Assembly: GCA_963696545.1 (NCBI GenBank)
Contig: CAVOKQ010000001.1
Location: 186,001 to 250,000 of the forward strand
From: RPQJ01 sp963696545
Lineage (GTDB): Bacteria > Pseudomonadota > Gammaproteobacteria > Steroidobacterales > Steroidobacteraceae
Direction of reading: 5' to 3'
DNA: 64,000 bases
Part shown: positions 16,603-26,687 of the stretch, piece after piece
Layout: every line of letters begins with the position of its first letter
Position numbering within the stretch: position 1 is the stretch's first letter
Notes under the pieces: model-generated
What the model was told of the DNA's origin: nothing
Database searches by the model: none
Seen by the model: only the letters and a program-made list of their open reading frames with translations
Made by a program: the position numbers and the translations under genes

Positions 16603-19460
16603 ATGCGCATCCTCGACCGTTCCGTCTACGTCGGCCCGTCGCTGTACGCCCATTTCCCGGTCATACGCCTGGAGCTCGACCTCGGCCACCTCGAGGAATG
16701 GCCCACGGGCCGCCTCGGCGCCGGGTTCATCGACGCACTCGCGGCCGCGTTACCGGGCCTCGCCGAGCACGGCTGTTCCTATAACGAGCCCGGCGGCTTC
16801 TTCCGGCGGATGCGCGAGGACGAGGGTACGTGGCTCGGCCACGTGCTCGAGCACGTCGCGATCGAGCTGCAGAACATCGCGGGCGAGGAGGTGACGTTCG
16901 GCAAGACGCGCAGTGCAGGGGCGCCTGGCGTCTACACGGTCGTCTATGAGTACGAGCAGCGCGACGAAGGCATCGCGGCCGGCGAGCTCGGTCTGAGGCT
17001 GCTCTGTTCGCTGCTGCCCGCGCAGATCCGGCCTGAGGGTATCGTTCCCGGCGGCTGGAGCTGGCCCGAGGCCCGTGACGAGTTCATTCGCTTCGCGCAG
17101 CGGCGCGCACTGGGCCCTTCGACCGCGTCGCTGGTGAAGGCTGCACAGGCGCGTGGCATACCGTTCCTGCGGCTCAACGACCAGTCGCTGGTGCAGCTCG
17201 GCCATGGCAAGTACCAGCAGCGGATCCAGGCGACGGTGACGGGCCGCACGCCGCACATCGCGGTCGAACTCGCGAGCGACAAGGAGGAGACGAACAAGAT
17301 CCTCGCCACGCTCGGCCTGCCCGTGCCGAAGCAGGAGCTCGTGCAGAGCGAGGGACAGGCGGTCCGGGCGGCGCGCCGCATCGGTTTCCCGGTGGTGACC
17401 AAGCCGTACAACGGCAACCACGGACGCGGCATCTCGATCCGGCTCACGACCGACGAAGAGGTCGCGCAGGGGTTCGCGGTTGCGCGCGAGCACTCGCGAT
17501 CGGTGATCGTCGAGACCTTCCTCGAGGGCGACGATCACCGGCTGCTGGTCGTGAACGGCGAACTCGTCGCAGCCACGCGCCGCACGCCAGGTCACGTCGT
17601 GGGTGACGGCACGCGCACGATCGCGCAGCTCGTCGACATCGTGAACCAGGATCCACGTCGCGGCGTCGGTCACGAGAAGGTGCTGACGCGGATCGAGCTC
17701 GATGCGCAGGCGCGAGAAGATGATGGACCGGGCCGGCGTGTCGGCTGGCACCGTCCCGCGGCTGGGCAGGTGGTCTATCTGCGCTCGACCGCGAACCTCT
17801 CGACCGGCGGTACGGCCACCGATGTGACCGACGTGATCCACCCGGACAACCGGGAGATGGCGGAGCGGGCGGTGCGGGCGATCGGCCTCGACGTCGGCGG
17901 CGTGGACTTCCTGTCGAAGGACATCACGGAGAGCTACCGCAAGATCGGCGGCGGGCATCTGCGAGGTGAACGCGGCACCCGGCTTTCGCATGCACGTGGC
18001 GCCGAGCGAGGGCACGCCGCGCGACGCCGCCGGGCCCGTGATCGACATGCTGTTCCCGCCGGGGGCGCCGTCGCGCGTGCCGATCGCCGCGCTGACCGGG
18101 ACGAACGGCAAGACCACTACGGCGCGGATGCTCTCGCACATCACGAAGATGGCCGGCTATACGCCGGGCTGACGACAACGGACGGCGTGTACATCGACGG
18201 CCAGCGCACCGTGCAAGGCGACATGACCGGGCCGGTCTCGGCGCGCATGGTGCTCGCCGACCCGCAGATCGACATCGCCGTGCTCGAGACTGCGCGCGGT
18301 GGGTTGCTGCGCGCGGGCATGGGCGTCAACGCAGTGAACGTCGGCGCGGTGCTGAACGTGCAGTCCGACCACCTCGGGCTCAAGGGCGTCGACACGCTGG
18401 AGCAACTCGCCGAGGTGAAGCGCGTCGTCATCGAAGTTGCCACCGACTGCGCCGTGCTGAACGCCGATGATCCGCTGGTGCTGCGCATGTCCGGCTACAC
18501 CGACGCGAAGAGCATCTGCTACGTCACCTTGAACCCGCAGCACCAGCTGGTGCGTGAGCACATCCGGGCGGGCGGGCGTGCCTGCGCGCTCGAGGCCGGC
18601 GTGAACGGCGCAGATGATCACACTTTATGACCGCGGCGGGCACATCCCGCTCGTGTGGACGCACCTGATCCCCGCGACACTGGAAGGCCGCGCACTGCAC
18701 AACGTGCAGAACGCGATGTTCGCTGCGGCGATGGCGTTCTCGCTCGGCATCAAGCTCGACGCGATCCGCCAGGGGCTGCGCACTTTCGACTCGACGTTCT
18801 TCCAGGCGCCCGGTCGCATGAACGTCTACGACGAGCATGCCGTTCAAGGTGCTGTTCGACTACGGCCACAACGCGCACGCGGTCTCCGCGATGGCCGACC
18901 TCGCGCAACGGCTCGACGTGACCGGCCGTCGCATCGTCGTGTTCGCCGGCCCCGGTGACCGGCGCGACGAGGACCTGGTCGCGATTGCAAACGCGGTTGC
19001 CGGCCGGTTCGACCACTACATCTGCCGCCGTGACGACAGCCTGCGCGAGCGCGCGCCGGACGAGGTGCCGCGCATCCAGGCGGCCGCGTTGCGTGCTGCG
19101 GGTGCGCAGGAGTCGGCGATCTCCATCATCCCCGACGAACAGGAGGCGATCGACGCGGCGTTGCGCATGGGGCAGCCCGGCGACCTGCTGCTGATCTTCG
19201 CCGATGCGCTGGTTCGCTCGTGGAAGCAGATCACCAAGTTCAGGCCGGCCGGTTCGCCGGCGCCGTCGACGCTGCCCGAGGGCGACTCGTTGGTCGTGCA
19301 GCCCATTTCGTCCGACAAAGGGCAGCCTGCCAGTCAGCGTTCGGCGCCGCGTGGCGGAACGGTTGAAGGGCTCGTCGACGCACCGGCTCCGACCCTAAAC
19401 CTCGAGGGGCTGATCCGCGACGAGCGCGGTGTGCGCTTCGCACCGGAGACCGAAGACTGA
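16603..19460 (+). pseudogene. cphA: Cyanophycin synthetase, interrupted by four frameshifts
   Basis: ATG 16603 (MRILDRSVYVGPSLYAH) begins a CphA of about 950 residues: N-terminal domain, ATP-grasp domain (GFPVVTKPYNGNHGRGISIR, VETFLEGDDHR) and Mur-ligase-like domain (P-loop LTGTNGKTTTARM near 18093-18120, then LETARGGLLRAGMG, LFDYGHNAHAV, VVFAGPGDRRDED). CphA polymerises Asp and Arg into cyanophycin. The reading frame breaks four times: +1 near 17952-17955 (GCGGG for GCGG), -1 near 18168-18172, +1 near 18608-18612, and +1 near 18840. The P-loop lies between the first two breaks and is out of the initial frame. All segments are otherwise well conserved with no nonsense codons. Either the consensus sequence is wrong here or the gene was lost very recently. 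Confidence 0.88.
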
Positions 19461-21304
19461 CTGTCGAGCTCGCACTGCCCTTCGAGGACTCGAGGCGTCT
19501 CTCGGGCGGCAACCTGTTCTTCGCGTCGACGGGCGCCGTGCTCGACCTGGCCGGCGTGCTGCCCGACGATGCGCTGATCGCGGGCTGGCGCGCCCGGGTG
19601 AATCGCGCGCGGGCGCGCCTCGGATGGACATCGACCTGGTCACTCGCGGACGTGACGTCGGTGCGCCCCGCGGTGCAGGACACGGTCGCGAGGCTGCATG
19701 CGAAAGGCGCATCACTCGCGTTGTCCGCACCATGCGACCAGTTGTTCACGGCGACCGAGGTCAACGAATGGGCGCTGTGCGCATCGCTGTACGAGCGCGA
19801 CCCGCAGCACTGGGCGGCGCTCGAAGACGCGTTGGTCGTCGCTGCCAACGAGGTCGAAGGTAATCCGGGCGCGGCCGTGCCGCCGGTGCTCGACGAATCC
19901 GCCGCGATGGTGCGCTTCGAGCAACTCTCCGATCTCGAGGCGCGGCCCGAGCTCAGGGCGCTGGTGGATGCCGCGGATGCCCGCCGCCTCGCGCACGTGC
20001 TCGATGAGTCGACGCTGACGTTGGGCACTGGCTCCGGCGGTCGCAGCTTCTCGCTGACGGGACTGCCATTCGTCGCGGACGTGCCGTGGGACGCTATGCG
20101 GGACGTGCCCGCGGCTCTGGTCACGGGCTCGAACGGCAAGACGACGACCGTCAGGCTCGTCGCCGCGTGTGCGCGGGCGCAGGGCTGGCGCGCTGGCTTC
20201 AACTGCACCGACGGCGTCTATGTTGATGGGAAGGCGATTGAAACGGGCGATTACGCGGGCCCCGTCGGTGCGCGACTGGTTCTCCGTGATTCGCGCGTGG
20301 AAGCAGCGGTGATCGAGACCGCTCGCGGCGGAATCCTGCGCCGGGGAATCGCCGTGAACCGCGTGCAGGCGGCGATCGTCACGAACGTGAGCTCCGATCA
20401 TTTCGGCGAGTACGGGATCCACGACCTGTCGGGCCTCGCGGACGTGAAGCTCACCGTCGCCGGAGCCGTGATCCCGGGCGGCACGCTCGTGCTCGATGCG
20501 GATGACGAGCTGCTGCGCTCGCGGGCGGCGGGGCTCGCACAGCGCTACGGGCGCGGCCCGACGATCGCGTGGTTTGCGATCGACGCGGACAAGGAATTCC
20601 TGCGACTGCAACGAGCCGCGGGTGGCGCGACGTGCGGGGTGCGCGCCGGGCGACTCGTGCTGTCGTCCGGCGGAGTCGAATACGATCTCGGCGCCGTGGC
20701 TTCGATGCCGCTCACCGTCGATGGCAGTGCGGTCTACAACATCGCGAATCTCGCCGGCTCGGCGCTGGTCGCGACCGCGCTCGGAGTGGCGCCCGGGACG
20801 ATCGCGTCCGTGTTCGCGAGATTCGGGATGCAGGCATCCGACAACGCGGGCCGCATGATGCGATTCGACGTTTCCGGCGTGAAGGTGCTGGTGGACTACG
20901 CCCACAATCCCGAAGGGATCCGCGGCTTGCTGCAGGTGGCACGGCACCTGCGTGGCGATGGCGGCCGTCTCGGAGTCTTGCTCGGCCACGCGGGAAACCG
21001 GCGGGATGCTGACATCCGCGAGGTCGCCCGGGTCGCGGCGGAGTTCCGTCCCGACATCGTCGTGATCAAGGAGAACGAGGCGCACCTGCGCGGCCGCGAG
21101 CCTGGCGAGATCCCGCGCATGATTCGAGCGGAACTGCTGCAGCTCGGCCTGCCGGAATCCGCGCTTCCGGTGCATTCGACCGAGCTCGACGGCGTGCGTG
21201 CAGCCTTGGGCTGGGCGCGGCCCGGTGACGTGCTTGCGCTGCCGGTGCACTCTGCGGCGGCGCGTGCTGCGACGCTGACCTTGCTGGAGGAGATGCAACG
21301 ATGA
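19457..21304 (+). CDS. Mur-ligase-family protein, cyanophycin-synthetase-like
   Basis: This intact frame of about 615 residues carries a Mur ligase domain: P-loop VTGSNGKTTTVRL, IETARGGILRRGIAVN, VSSDHFGEYGIHD, VLVDYAHNPEGIRGLL and LLGHAGNRRDADI. The N-terminal 200 residues have no ATP-grasp signature, so it is not a second full CphA. It may ligate an amino acid in cyanophycin-related metabolism, which is inference from context. No ATG begins the frame. A CTG at 19457 overlapping the cphA stop (CTGA) gives full length, while GTG 19538 would cut conserved-looking N-terminal sequence. The stop overlaps the next ATG as ATGA, indicating translational coupling. Confidence 0.8.
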   Translation: MTVELALPFEDSRRLSGGNLFFASTGAVLDLAGVLPDDALIAGWRARVNRARARLGWTSTWSLADVTSVRPAVQDTVARLHAKGASLALSAPCDQLFTATEVNEWALCASLYERDPQHWAALEDALVVAANEVEGNPGAAVPPVLDESAAMVRFEQLSDLEARPELRALVDAADARRLAHVLDESTLTLGTGSGGRSFSLTGLPFVADVPWDAMRDVPAALVTGSNGKTTTVRLVAACARAQGWRAGFNCTDGVYVDGKAIETGDYAGPVGARLVLRDSRVEAAVIETARGGILRRGIAVNRVQAAIVTNVSSDHFGEYGIHDLSGLADVKLTVAGAVIPGGTLVLDADDELLRSRAAGLAQRYGRGPTIAWFAIDADKEFLRLQRAAGGATCGVRAGRLVLSSGGVEYDLGAVASMPLTVDGSAVYNIANLAGSALVATALGVAPGTIASVFARFGMQASDNAGRMMRFDVSGVKVLVDYAHNPEGIRGLLQVARHLRGDGGRLGVLLGHAGNRRDADIREVARVAAEFRPDIVVIKENEAHLRGREPGEIPRMIRAELLQLGLPESALPVHSTELDGVRAALGWARPGDVLALPVHSAAARAATLTLLEEMQR

Positions 21305-23075
21305 CGAGACTGTTCGCGTGGCCGGCGATGCTGCTGTCGTGCGCCGCAGCTTCGAGCGCAACGATCTCGGTCACGGACGAGGCGGGCGCCCCGCTCGCCA
21401 CCGTCATGGTCCTGCAGACCGTCACCGCTGCGCGAAAGCTCGACACCGCCGACGGTGGCTACGCCACTCCTGGCAAGACAGAGCCGGTCGATCCCGAGGT
21501 GACGCGCTTCACCGGTGCGGCTGGGACGGTCGAGTTCTCCGGAGCGAGCCGAAGGGCTCAGCTACCGGCTCCGCAAGCCCGGTTACCGCGACTCCTATGC
21601 GACCACGACTCAGCCAGGCGAATCGCCGGCCCCCGTGGTCATGACGCGGGAGACGGACCCTGCGGCGCTCGCGGCTGCGAAGCCAGCGAACGCCTGGCTC
21701 GGCGCGCTCGACGTCGGTGATGCCGCGACCAAGAAGCACTTCATGCTGCAGTGTGCGTTCTGTCACCAGCAGGGCAACGAGTTCACGCGGATGGAGCGCA
21801 CGCCCGAGGTGTGGGGCGACGTGATCTACCGGATGATCGGCTACGGCTCGCGACTCGCGACCGCAGACCAGAAGGCGATGCCGGTGAAGCTGTCGGAAGG
21901 CTATCGCAAGCTGCGCGACAATCCCGCGATGGTTCCAGACGTGGCGCCGTGGTCCCCGTCGCTCGAATCGGTCACGATCACCGAGTGGCCGATCGGGGAC
22001 ATCATGTCCCAGACGCACGACATGCTGGTGGGCCGCAACGGACTCGTCTACGTCGCCGACAACATCCAGGATCGGCTGTACGAGACCAATCCGCAGACGA
22101 ACGAGATCACCGTCTACAAGATCCCGCATCTGCCGGGCGATGCTCCGGGCGGGCTGCTCGCGCGGACGGCTGAAGACTTTCCCGCGTCACGACAGCACGT
22201 CGAACGCGCACTCGCTCGCGGAATCGTCGCGCGACGGGCACATCTTCATCACGCCGTCCGCGCAGCGCCGCATCGTCGAGTTCGATCCCGAGTCGAAGCA
22301 GTTCAAGCTGCACGAAATCGGCGGTGGCTTCTATCCGCACACGATCCGGATGGATGCCCAGGACCGGGTCTGGTTCACGCTCGCGCTGTCGAACCAGATC
22401 GGCATGCTCGATCGCACGACCGGCAAGTTCAAGCTGTACGACCTGCCGACCCGTGGCTTCCGCGAGTGGCTCAATGTGCGCCTGATCGGCTTCATGTTCC
22501 GGCTGATCAACTGGGGCGTGCCGCTCTCGCACTGGCTGCCGATCGACCGGCAGGCTACCGGCACGCCGCTGCCGTACGGGATCGACGTGACGCCGGACGG
22601 CAAGGTCTGGTTCGCGCGCCTGCACACGGACGAAATCGGCGTGCTGGACCCGCCCACGGGCGACGTGAAGATGATCCGGACGCCTTTCACCGGACCGCGC
22701 CGCCTGCGCTCCGATGCGCAGGGCAATCTCTGGATCGCCGCGTTTCCCGAGTCGGCGATCGCGCGCTACGTGCCCGCGACCGGCGAGTTCACCCGTTTCG
22801 ATCTGCCGGTCCTGCCAAAGGGCAGCGACACGCCGTACTCGTTGAACGTGGACCGCCCGCGCGGCATCGTCTGGGTAAATGGCAACCAGTCGGATTCGCT
22901 TTACGCGCTCGACATCGCGAGCGGTGCGTGGCGCGTGTTCCCGCTGTCGCGCCGCGGCTCGTTCACGCGCGACGTCGAGTTCGCACCGGACGGAGTCGTC
23001 TACACGTCGATCTCGAATTTCCCGAGCTGGCACGTCGAGGGCATGCAGCCAACGCTGATCCGGCTGCAACCTTGA
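21301..23075 (+). pseudogene. Cytochrome c/beta-propeller lyase-like protein, two frameshifts
   Basis: Starting at ATG 21301 with a signal peptide (MTRLFAWPAMLLSCAAASSA), the protein would be about 590 residues. It has a carboxypeptidase-regulatory-like beta domain (VTDEAGAPLATVMVLQT), a heme site CAFCH (about 21755), and a virginiamycin-B-lyase/SMP-30-like propeller (MLVGRNGLVYVADN, RMDAQDRVWFTL, DVTPDGKVWFARL, DAQGNLWIAAFPES, DRPRGIVWVNG). The frame shifts +1 near 21540-21556 and again +1 near 22160-22170. Each piece is otherwise well conserved. It is the last gene of the cphA transcript and overlaps the Mur-ligase stop. Function is unknown; oxidation or recognition of an extracellular substrate is possible. 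Confidence 0.8.
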
Positions 23076-23121
23076 GCATCCGCCCGCTTCGCGCCGCTCG
23101 GCGCGTCGCGTCTCCTGGGCC

Positions 23122-24876
23122 TTACGGGCTGGCGGGTGACAGCAGCCACTCGCCCTCGCGCCGCGGGTCCGCGCCGCCTTCGAGCGTGCCGCCTGGGCGC
23201 ACAATCACGCCGTGCAGGCCCGACTCCTCGCCGCGCCCCGCCTTCACCTCGACGCCGCGGGCCGCGAGTCCGGCAAGCACGTCCGGTGGAAGCTTCGCGA
23301 CTTCCCCGTAGAAGTCCTGGCCCCGCGCGAAAAGGTTGGGCAGGTCGATCGCCTGTTGCATCGTGAGCCCCCAGGCGAGCAGGCCCACCAGCGTCTTCGC
23401 GTTGTAGGTCAGGATCGCTGAGCCGCCAGGCGAACCAACTGCCGCGACGAACTGGCCGTCGCGATCGAGCACGATGGCCGGTGACATCGACGAGCGCGGA
23501 CGCTTGCCCGGCGCGACGGCATTGGCCACCGGCTGCCCGTTCTCGACGGGACGGAACGAGAAGTCCGTGAGCTGGTTGTTCAGGAAGAAGCCGTCGACCG
23601 CGCGCCCCGAGCCGAACAACGATTCGACCGTGGTCGTCATCGACGCGACGTTGCCTTCGCGATCCACGACGACGAAGTGGCTCGTGCCCGCGGCCTCGTT
23701 GGTCGAATCCGCGCCGAGACGCGCGGCGAGGCCGGGCGGGTCGCCCGCTGCAGGGGCGGGCCCGGTCCTGTCGCCGATCAACGCCGCGCGACTCGCAACG
23801 TACGCTGGATCGAGCAATCCCTGCACCGGCACGCGCACGAAAGCCGGGTCGGCAACGTAGCGGTCGCGGTCGGCGAACATCAGCCGGCTGGCCTCGGCGA
23901 ACAGGTACCAAGCCTGCGCGTCGGTCGGCCCGCGTGAGGCGATGTCCGTGTGCTCGAGAATGCCCAGCATCTGCAGCAGCGATACACCGCTCGACGGTGG
24001 CGGTGGCACGCACACGACGTACACACGATACGGCCTGCACAGCGACTCGACCTCGTGCGGACGATACGCTGCAAGGTCCTGCGTGGTCAGCGTCCCAGGA
24101 CGCGGCTCGGCGTGCGTACGGGCAGCGATCTTCTCCGCGATCTCGCCTTCGAGCAGGACCCGCGACCCGCCGCCAGCGATCTTCCTGAGCGTGGCTGCGT
24201 ACGCCGGATTCTTCAGGATGTCGCCGGCCTGCACTGGTGTCCCATCCGGTCGCACGAACAGCGACTTCGCGTCGGGCAGCTTGGCCTGGGGAAAGTCGCT
24301 GCCGGCGAATCGTGCGAGTCGCTTCGGCACCGTGAATCCCTGTTCGGCCGCACGCGTTGCGGTGCCGAACAGGTCGCGCCACTGCAGCCGGCCGAATCGC
24401 TCGTGAGCGAGGCCGAGCATCGCGATCGCACCCGGCGCGCCGGTCGACCGGCCACTGGTGACCGCGTCGGCGTATGACAGAGGCTTGCCGTCCGCGCCCA
24501 TGAACATGTCGGAAGTCGCGCCTGCAGGCGCGGTCTCGCGTCCCTCGAACGCCGTGACCTTCCCGGTCTTCGCGTCGTAGTACACGAGGAACGCGCCGCC
24601 GCCGACGCCGGAGCTCTGCGGCTCGACGAGCCCGAGCGCCGCCTGCACCGCGACTGCGGCATCGGCAGCGCTGCCGCCGGCCTTAAGCACATCCAGGCCG
24701 GCCGCGACCGCGAGTGGATTCGCGGCGCCGACGCCTGCCTGCTTCGTGGTCGCGAACCGGCCTGCAGTTTCCGCTGCCTGGGCCTGCGGCCGCGTGTCGG
24801 GCGCGTTCCTGCAAGCGGTCAGGCCGAGCGCGGCGAGCAATACGAAACTGGCGGCAAGGCGTGCCGTGAACTGCAT
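23122..24876 (-). CDS. ggt: Gamma-glutamyltransferase
   Basis: A 584-residue lipoprotein-like precursor: residues 1-21 are hydrophobic and end LTA-C22, a lipobox. The GGT fold is clear: GLVEPQSSGVGGGAFLVYYD in the large subunit, the autocleavage and catalytic Thr398 in AAGTSHF, then VDREGNVASMTTTVE and GSPGGSAI in the small subunit. GGT cleaves gamma-glutamyl bonds of glutathione and related peptides in the periplasm. It is convergent with the propeller gene. Nearness to peptide and amide enzymes of the cyanophycin block may be coincidental. Confidence 0.94.
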   Translation of the reverse strand: MQFTARLAASFVLLAALGLTACRNAPDTRPQAQAAETAGRFATTKQAGVGAANPLAVAAGLDVLKAGGSAADAAVAVQAALGLVEPQSSGVGGGAFLVYYDAKTGKVTAFEGRETAPAGATSDMFMGADGKPLSYADAVTSGRSTGAPGAIAMLGLAHERFGRLQWRDLFGTATRAAEQGFTVPKRLARFAGSDFPQAKLPDAKSLFVRPDGTPVQAGDILKNPAYAATLRKIAGGGSRVLLEGEIAEKIAARTHAEPRPGTLTTQDLAAYRPHEVESLCRPYRVYVVCVPPPPSSGVSLLQMLGILEHTDIASRGPTDAQAWYLFAEASRLMFADRDRYVADPAFVRVPVQGLLDPAYVASRAALIGDRTGPAPAAGDPPGLAARLGADSTNEAAGTSHFVVVDREGNVASMTTTVESLFGSGRAVDGFFLNNQLTDFSFRPVENGQPVANAVAPGKRPRSSMSPAIVLDRDGQFVAAVGSPGGSAILTYNAKTLVGLLAWGLTMQQAIDLPNLFARGQDFYGEVAKLPPDVLAGLAARGVEVKAGRGEESGLHGVIVRPGGTLEGGADPRREGEWLLSPASP

Positions 24877-24962
24877 GCGAAATTCCTGGAGTCGGGCCGG
24901 ACCGCGGCTAGCTTAGCCCGGGATCCGTCCGCGGACGAGCCGCACTGCGTATCGTGGCTATT

Positions 24963-26648
24963 TTACGGCTGCCCGTACACGGGTGCGCCGTCGACCCACG
25001 TCGAGATCACGCCGATCTTCGGCAGTCGGTCCGCCGGCACGGACAACGGATCGGCGTCGAGCAGCACGAAGTCCGCGCGCATGCCGGGCACGAGTCGACC
25101 GACCTCGGTCTCCATGAAGCCTGCCCAGGCGGCGCCGGTCGTGAAGCCCTGCAAGGCCTCGGCCGGCGTGAGCTTCTGGTCAGGCAACCAACCGTCGGGC
25201 GGGTAGCCCGGAAGGTCCTGCCGGGAGACGGCGGCGTAGACACCAAGCCGCGGATCCGCCGATTCCACCGGGAAATCCGAGCCGAGTGCGATGTGCACGC
25301 GCGATTGAATGAATCTTCTCCACGCGTAGGCACCGGAGAGACGCACGCGGCCGAGCCGGGCCTCGGCCCACGGCATGTCCGACGTCGCGTGCGTGGGCTG
25401 CATCGAGGCAATGACGCGCAGCTGCGCGAACACCGGGATGTCGGTGAGCGAGACCACCTGCGCATGCTCGACCCGCCAGCGATGGTCGGTCCGGGCCCCG
25501 TCGCCGAGTATCAGGGCGTAGTCCTCGAGCACCATGCGGTTGCCACGGTCGCCGATGGCATGCGTCGCGACCTGCAGCCCGCAGCGGCGCGCCTTGCGCA
25601 TGCCCTCGACGAGTTTCTCCGGAGGCGTGACGAGGATGCCGCGATTGCCTTGGTCGTCGCTGTAGGACTCGAGCAGCGCTGCGCCGCGTGAGCCGAGCGC
25701 GCCGTCCGCGTAGAACTTCACTCCCGGCATGCGCACGCGACCCGTGCGATCACGATACGGCCCGTTCGTGCACAGACGATTGAGCGCTGCCGAATCACCG
25801 TCTGCGTATGCAACCACGCGCAGCGTCAGGCGGCCCTCGTTCGCGAAGCGCTGGTACAACTCGAGATCCGCCACCGACGTGCCCATGTCGTGCACGCCGG
25901 TCAGCCCGACACTCGCCGTTGCCGCGAGTGCGCGCTGCAGCGCCACGATCCGGAAGGTCTCGTCTGGCGGGGGCACGATAGCATCGACAATCCCCGTCGC
26001 GGTGTCGATGAAGATGCCAGTCGGCTTGCCGCCGTTGCGGATGATGCGGCCGCCGTCGGGTTGCCAGTCGCCGCCGAGATCGCGCGTCACTCGCCGCATT
26101 GCGGCGGTGTTCGCCCAGCCGGCGTGGCCGTCGACACGCTCGAGCCAGACGGGTCGGTCGGGGAACGCCACGTCGAGATCGGCGGCCGTCGGAAAGGTCT
26201 TGTCGGGCCAATCGTTCTGGTCCCACCCGCGGCCGAGCAGCCATGCGCCTGGCGGAAGCTTCGCGGCGAAGGCCTGCAGCCTTGCAATGGCCTCGGTCTT
26301 GCTGCGTGCGCCGACGAGATCCGCCCGCATCAGCGCATAGCCGAGTCCCATCAGGTGCGCATGCGCGTCGATCAGGCCGGGGACGACGGTGGCGCCGTTC
26401 GCGTCGTGCACCGGGGCCTGCGGAGCTACAGAGAGGACGTCGGCGCGTTTGCCGACGGCGATGATGCGCCCGCTGCTGTCCCAGGCCAGCGCTTCGGCGA
26501 GCGGCTGCTCCTTGGAAAGCGTGTGAATGCGCGCGTTGACGAGCACGCCGCCCGCCGGAGGGACGGGCGAGGTCGCATTCGCGCCTTGCACGATCAGCCC
26601 GCAGAGCAGGGCGGCGAGGGCGCGCGTGGTTGAGATGAAGCGGCGCAA
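24963..26648 (-). CDS. Exported amidohydrolase, YtcJ-like
   Basis: The start is placed at TTG 26648 because the following residues (RRFISTTRALAALLCGLIV) form a signal peptide and no ATG or GTG lies suitably near in frame; this gives 561 residues. The amidohydrolase-3 features are VPGLIDAHAHLMGLG (metal HxH), PVWLERVDGHAGWANTAAM, GVKFYADGALGSRGAAL, ATHAIGDRGN, HRWRVEHAQ and ALGSDFPVE. These enzymes hydrolyse amide or cyclic-amide bonds in small molecules. It lies 86 bp downstream of nothing on its strand and 86 bp before ggt, so both may share a transcript. Substrate is unknown. Confidence 0.88.
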   Translation of the reverse strand: MRRFISTTRALAALLCGLIVQGANATSPVPPAGGVLVNARIHTLSKEQPLAEALAWDSSGRIIAVGKRADVLSVAPQAPVHDANGATVVPGLIDAHAHLMGLGYALMRADLVGARSKTEAIARLQAFAAKLPPGAWLLGRGWDQNDWPDKTFPTAADLDVAFPDRPVWLERVDGHAGWANTAAMRRVTRDLGGDWQPDGGRIIRNGGKPTGIFIDTATGIVDAIVPPPDETFRIVALQRALAATASVGLTGVHDMGTSVADLELYQRFANEGRLTLRVVAYADGDSAALNRLCTNGPYRDRTGRVRMPGVKFYADGALGSRGAALLESYSDDQGNRGILVTPPEKLVEGMRKARRCGLQVATHAIGDRGNRMVLEDYALILGDGARTDHRWRVEHAQVVSLTDIPVFAQLRVIASMQPTHATSDMPWAEARLGRVRLSGAYAWRRFIQSRVHIALGSDFPVESADPRLGVYAAVSRQDLPGYPPDGWLPDQKLTPAEALQGFTTGAAWAGFMETEVGRLVPGMRADFVLLDADPLSVPADRLPKIGVISTWVDGAPVYGQP

Positions 26649-26687
26649 GGTTCGTGGATTGTAAGCGCTCCGGATAGACTCAGTGCA

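Noticed and set aside
17950..18960. Programmed frameshifting in cphA
   Set aside because: Several shifts of mixed direction at unrelated sequences, without slippery heptamers, do not fit a programmed event.
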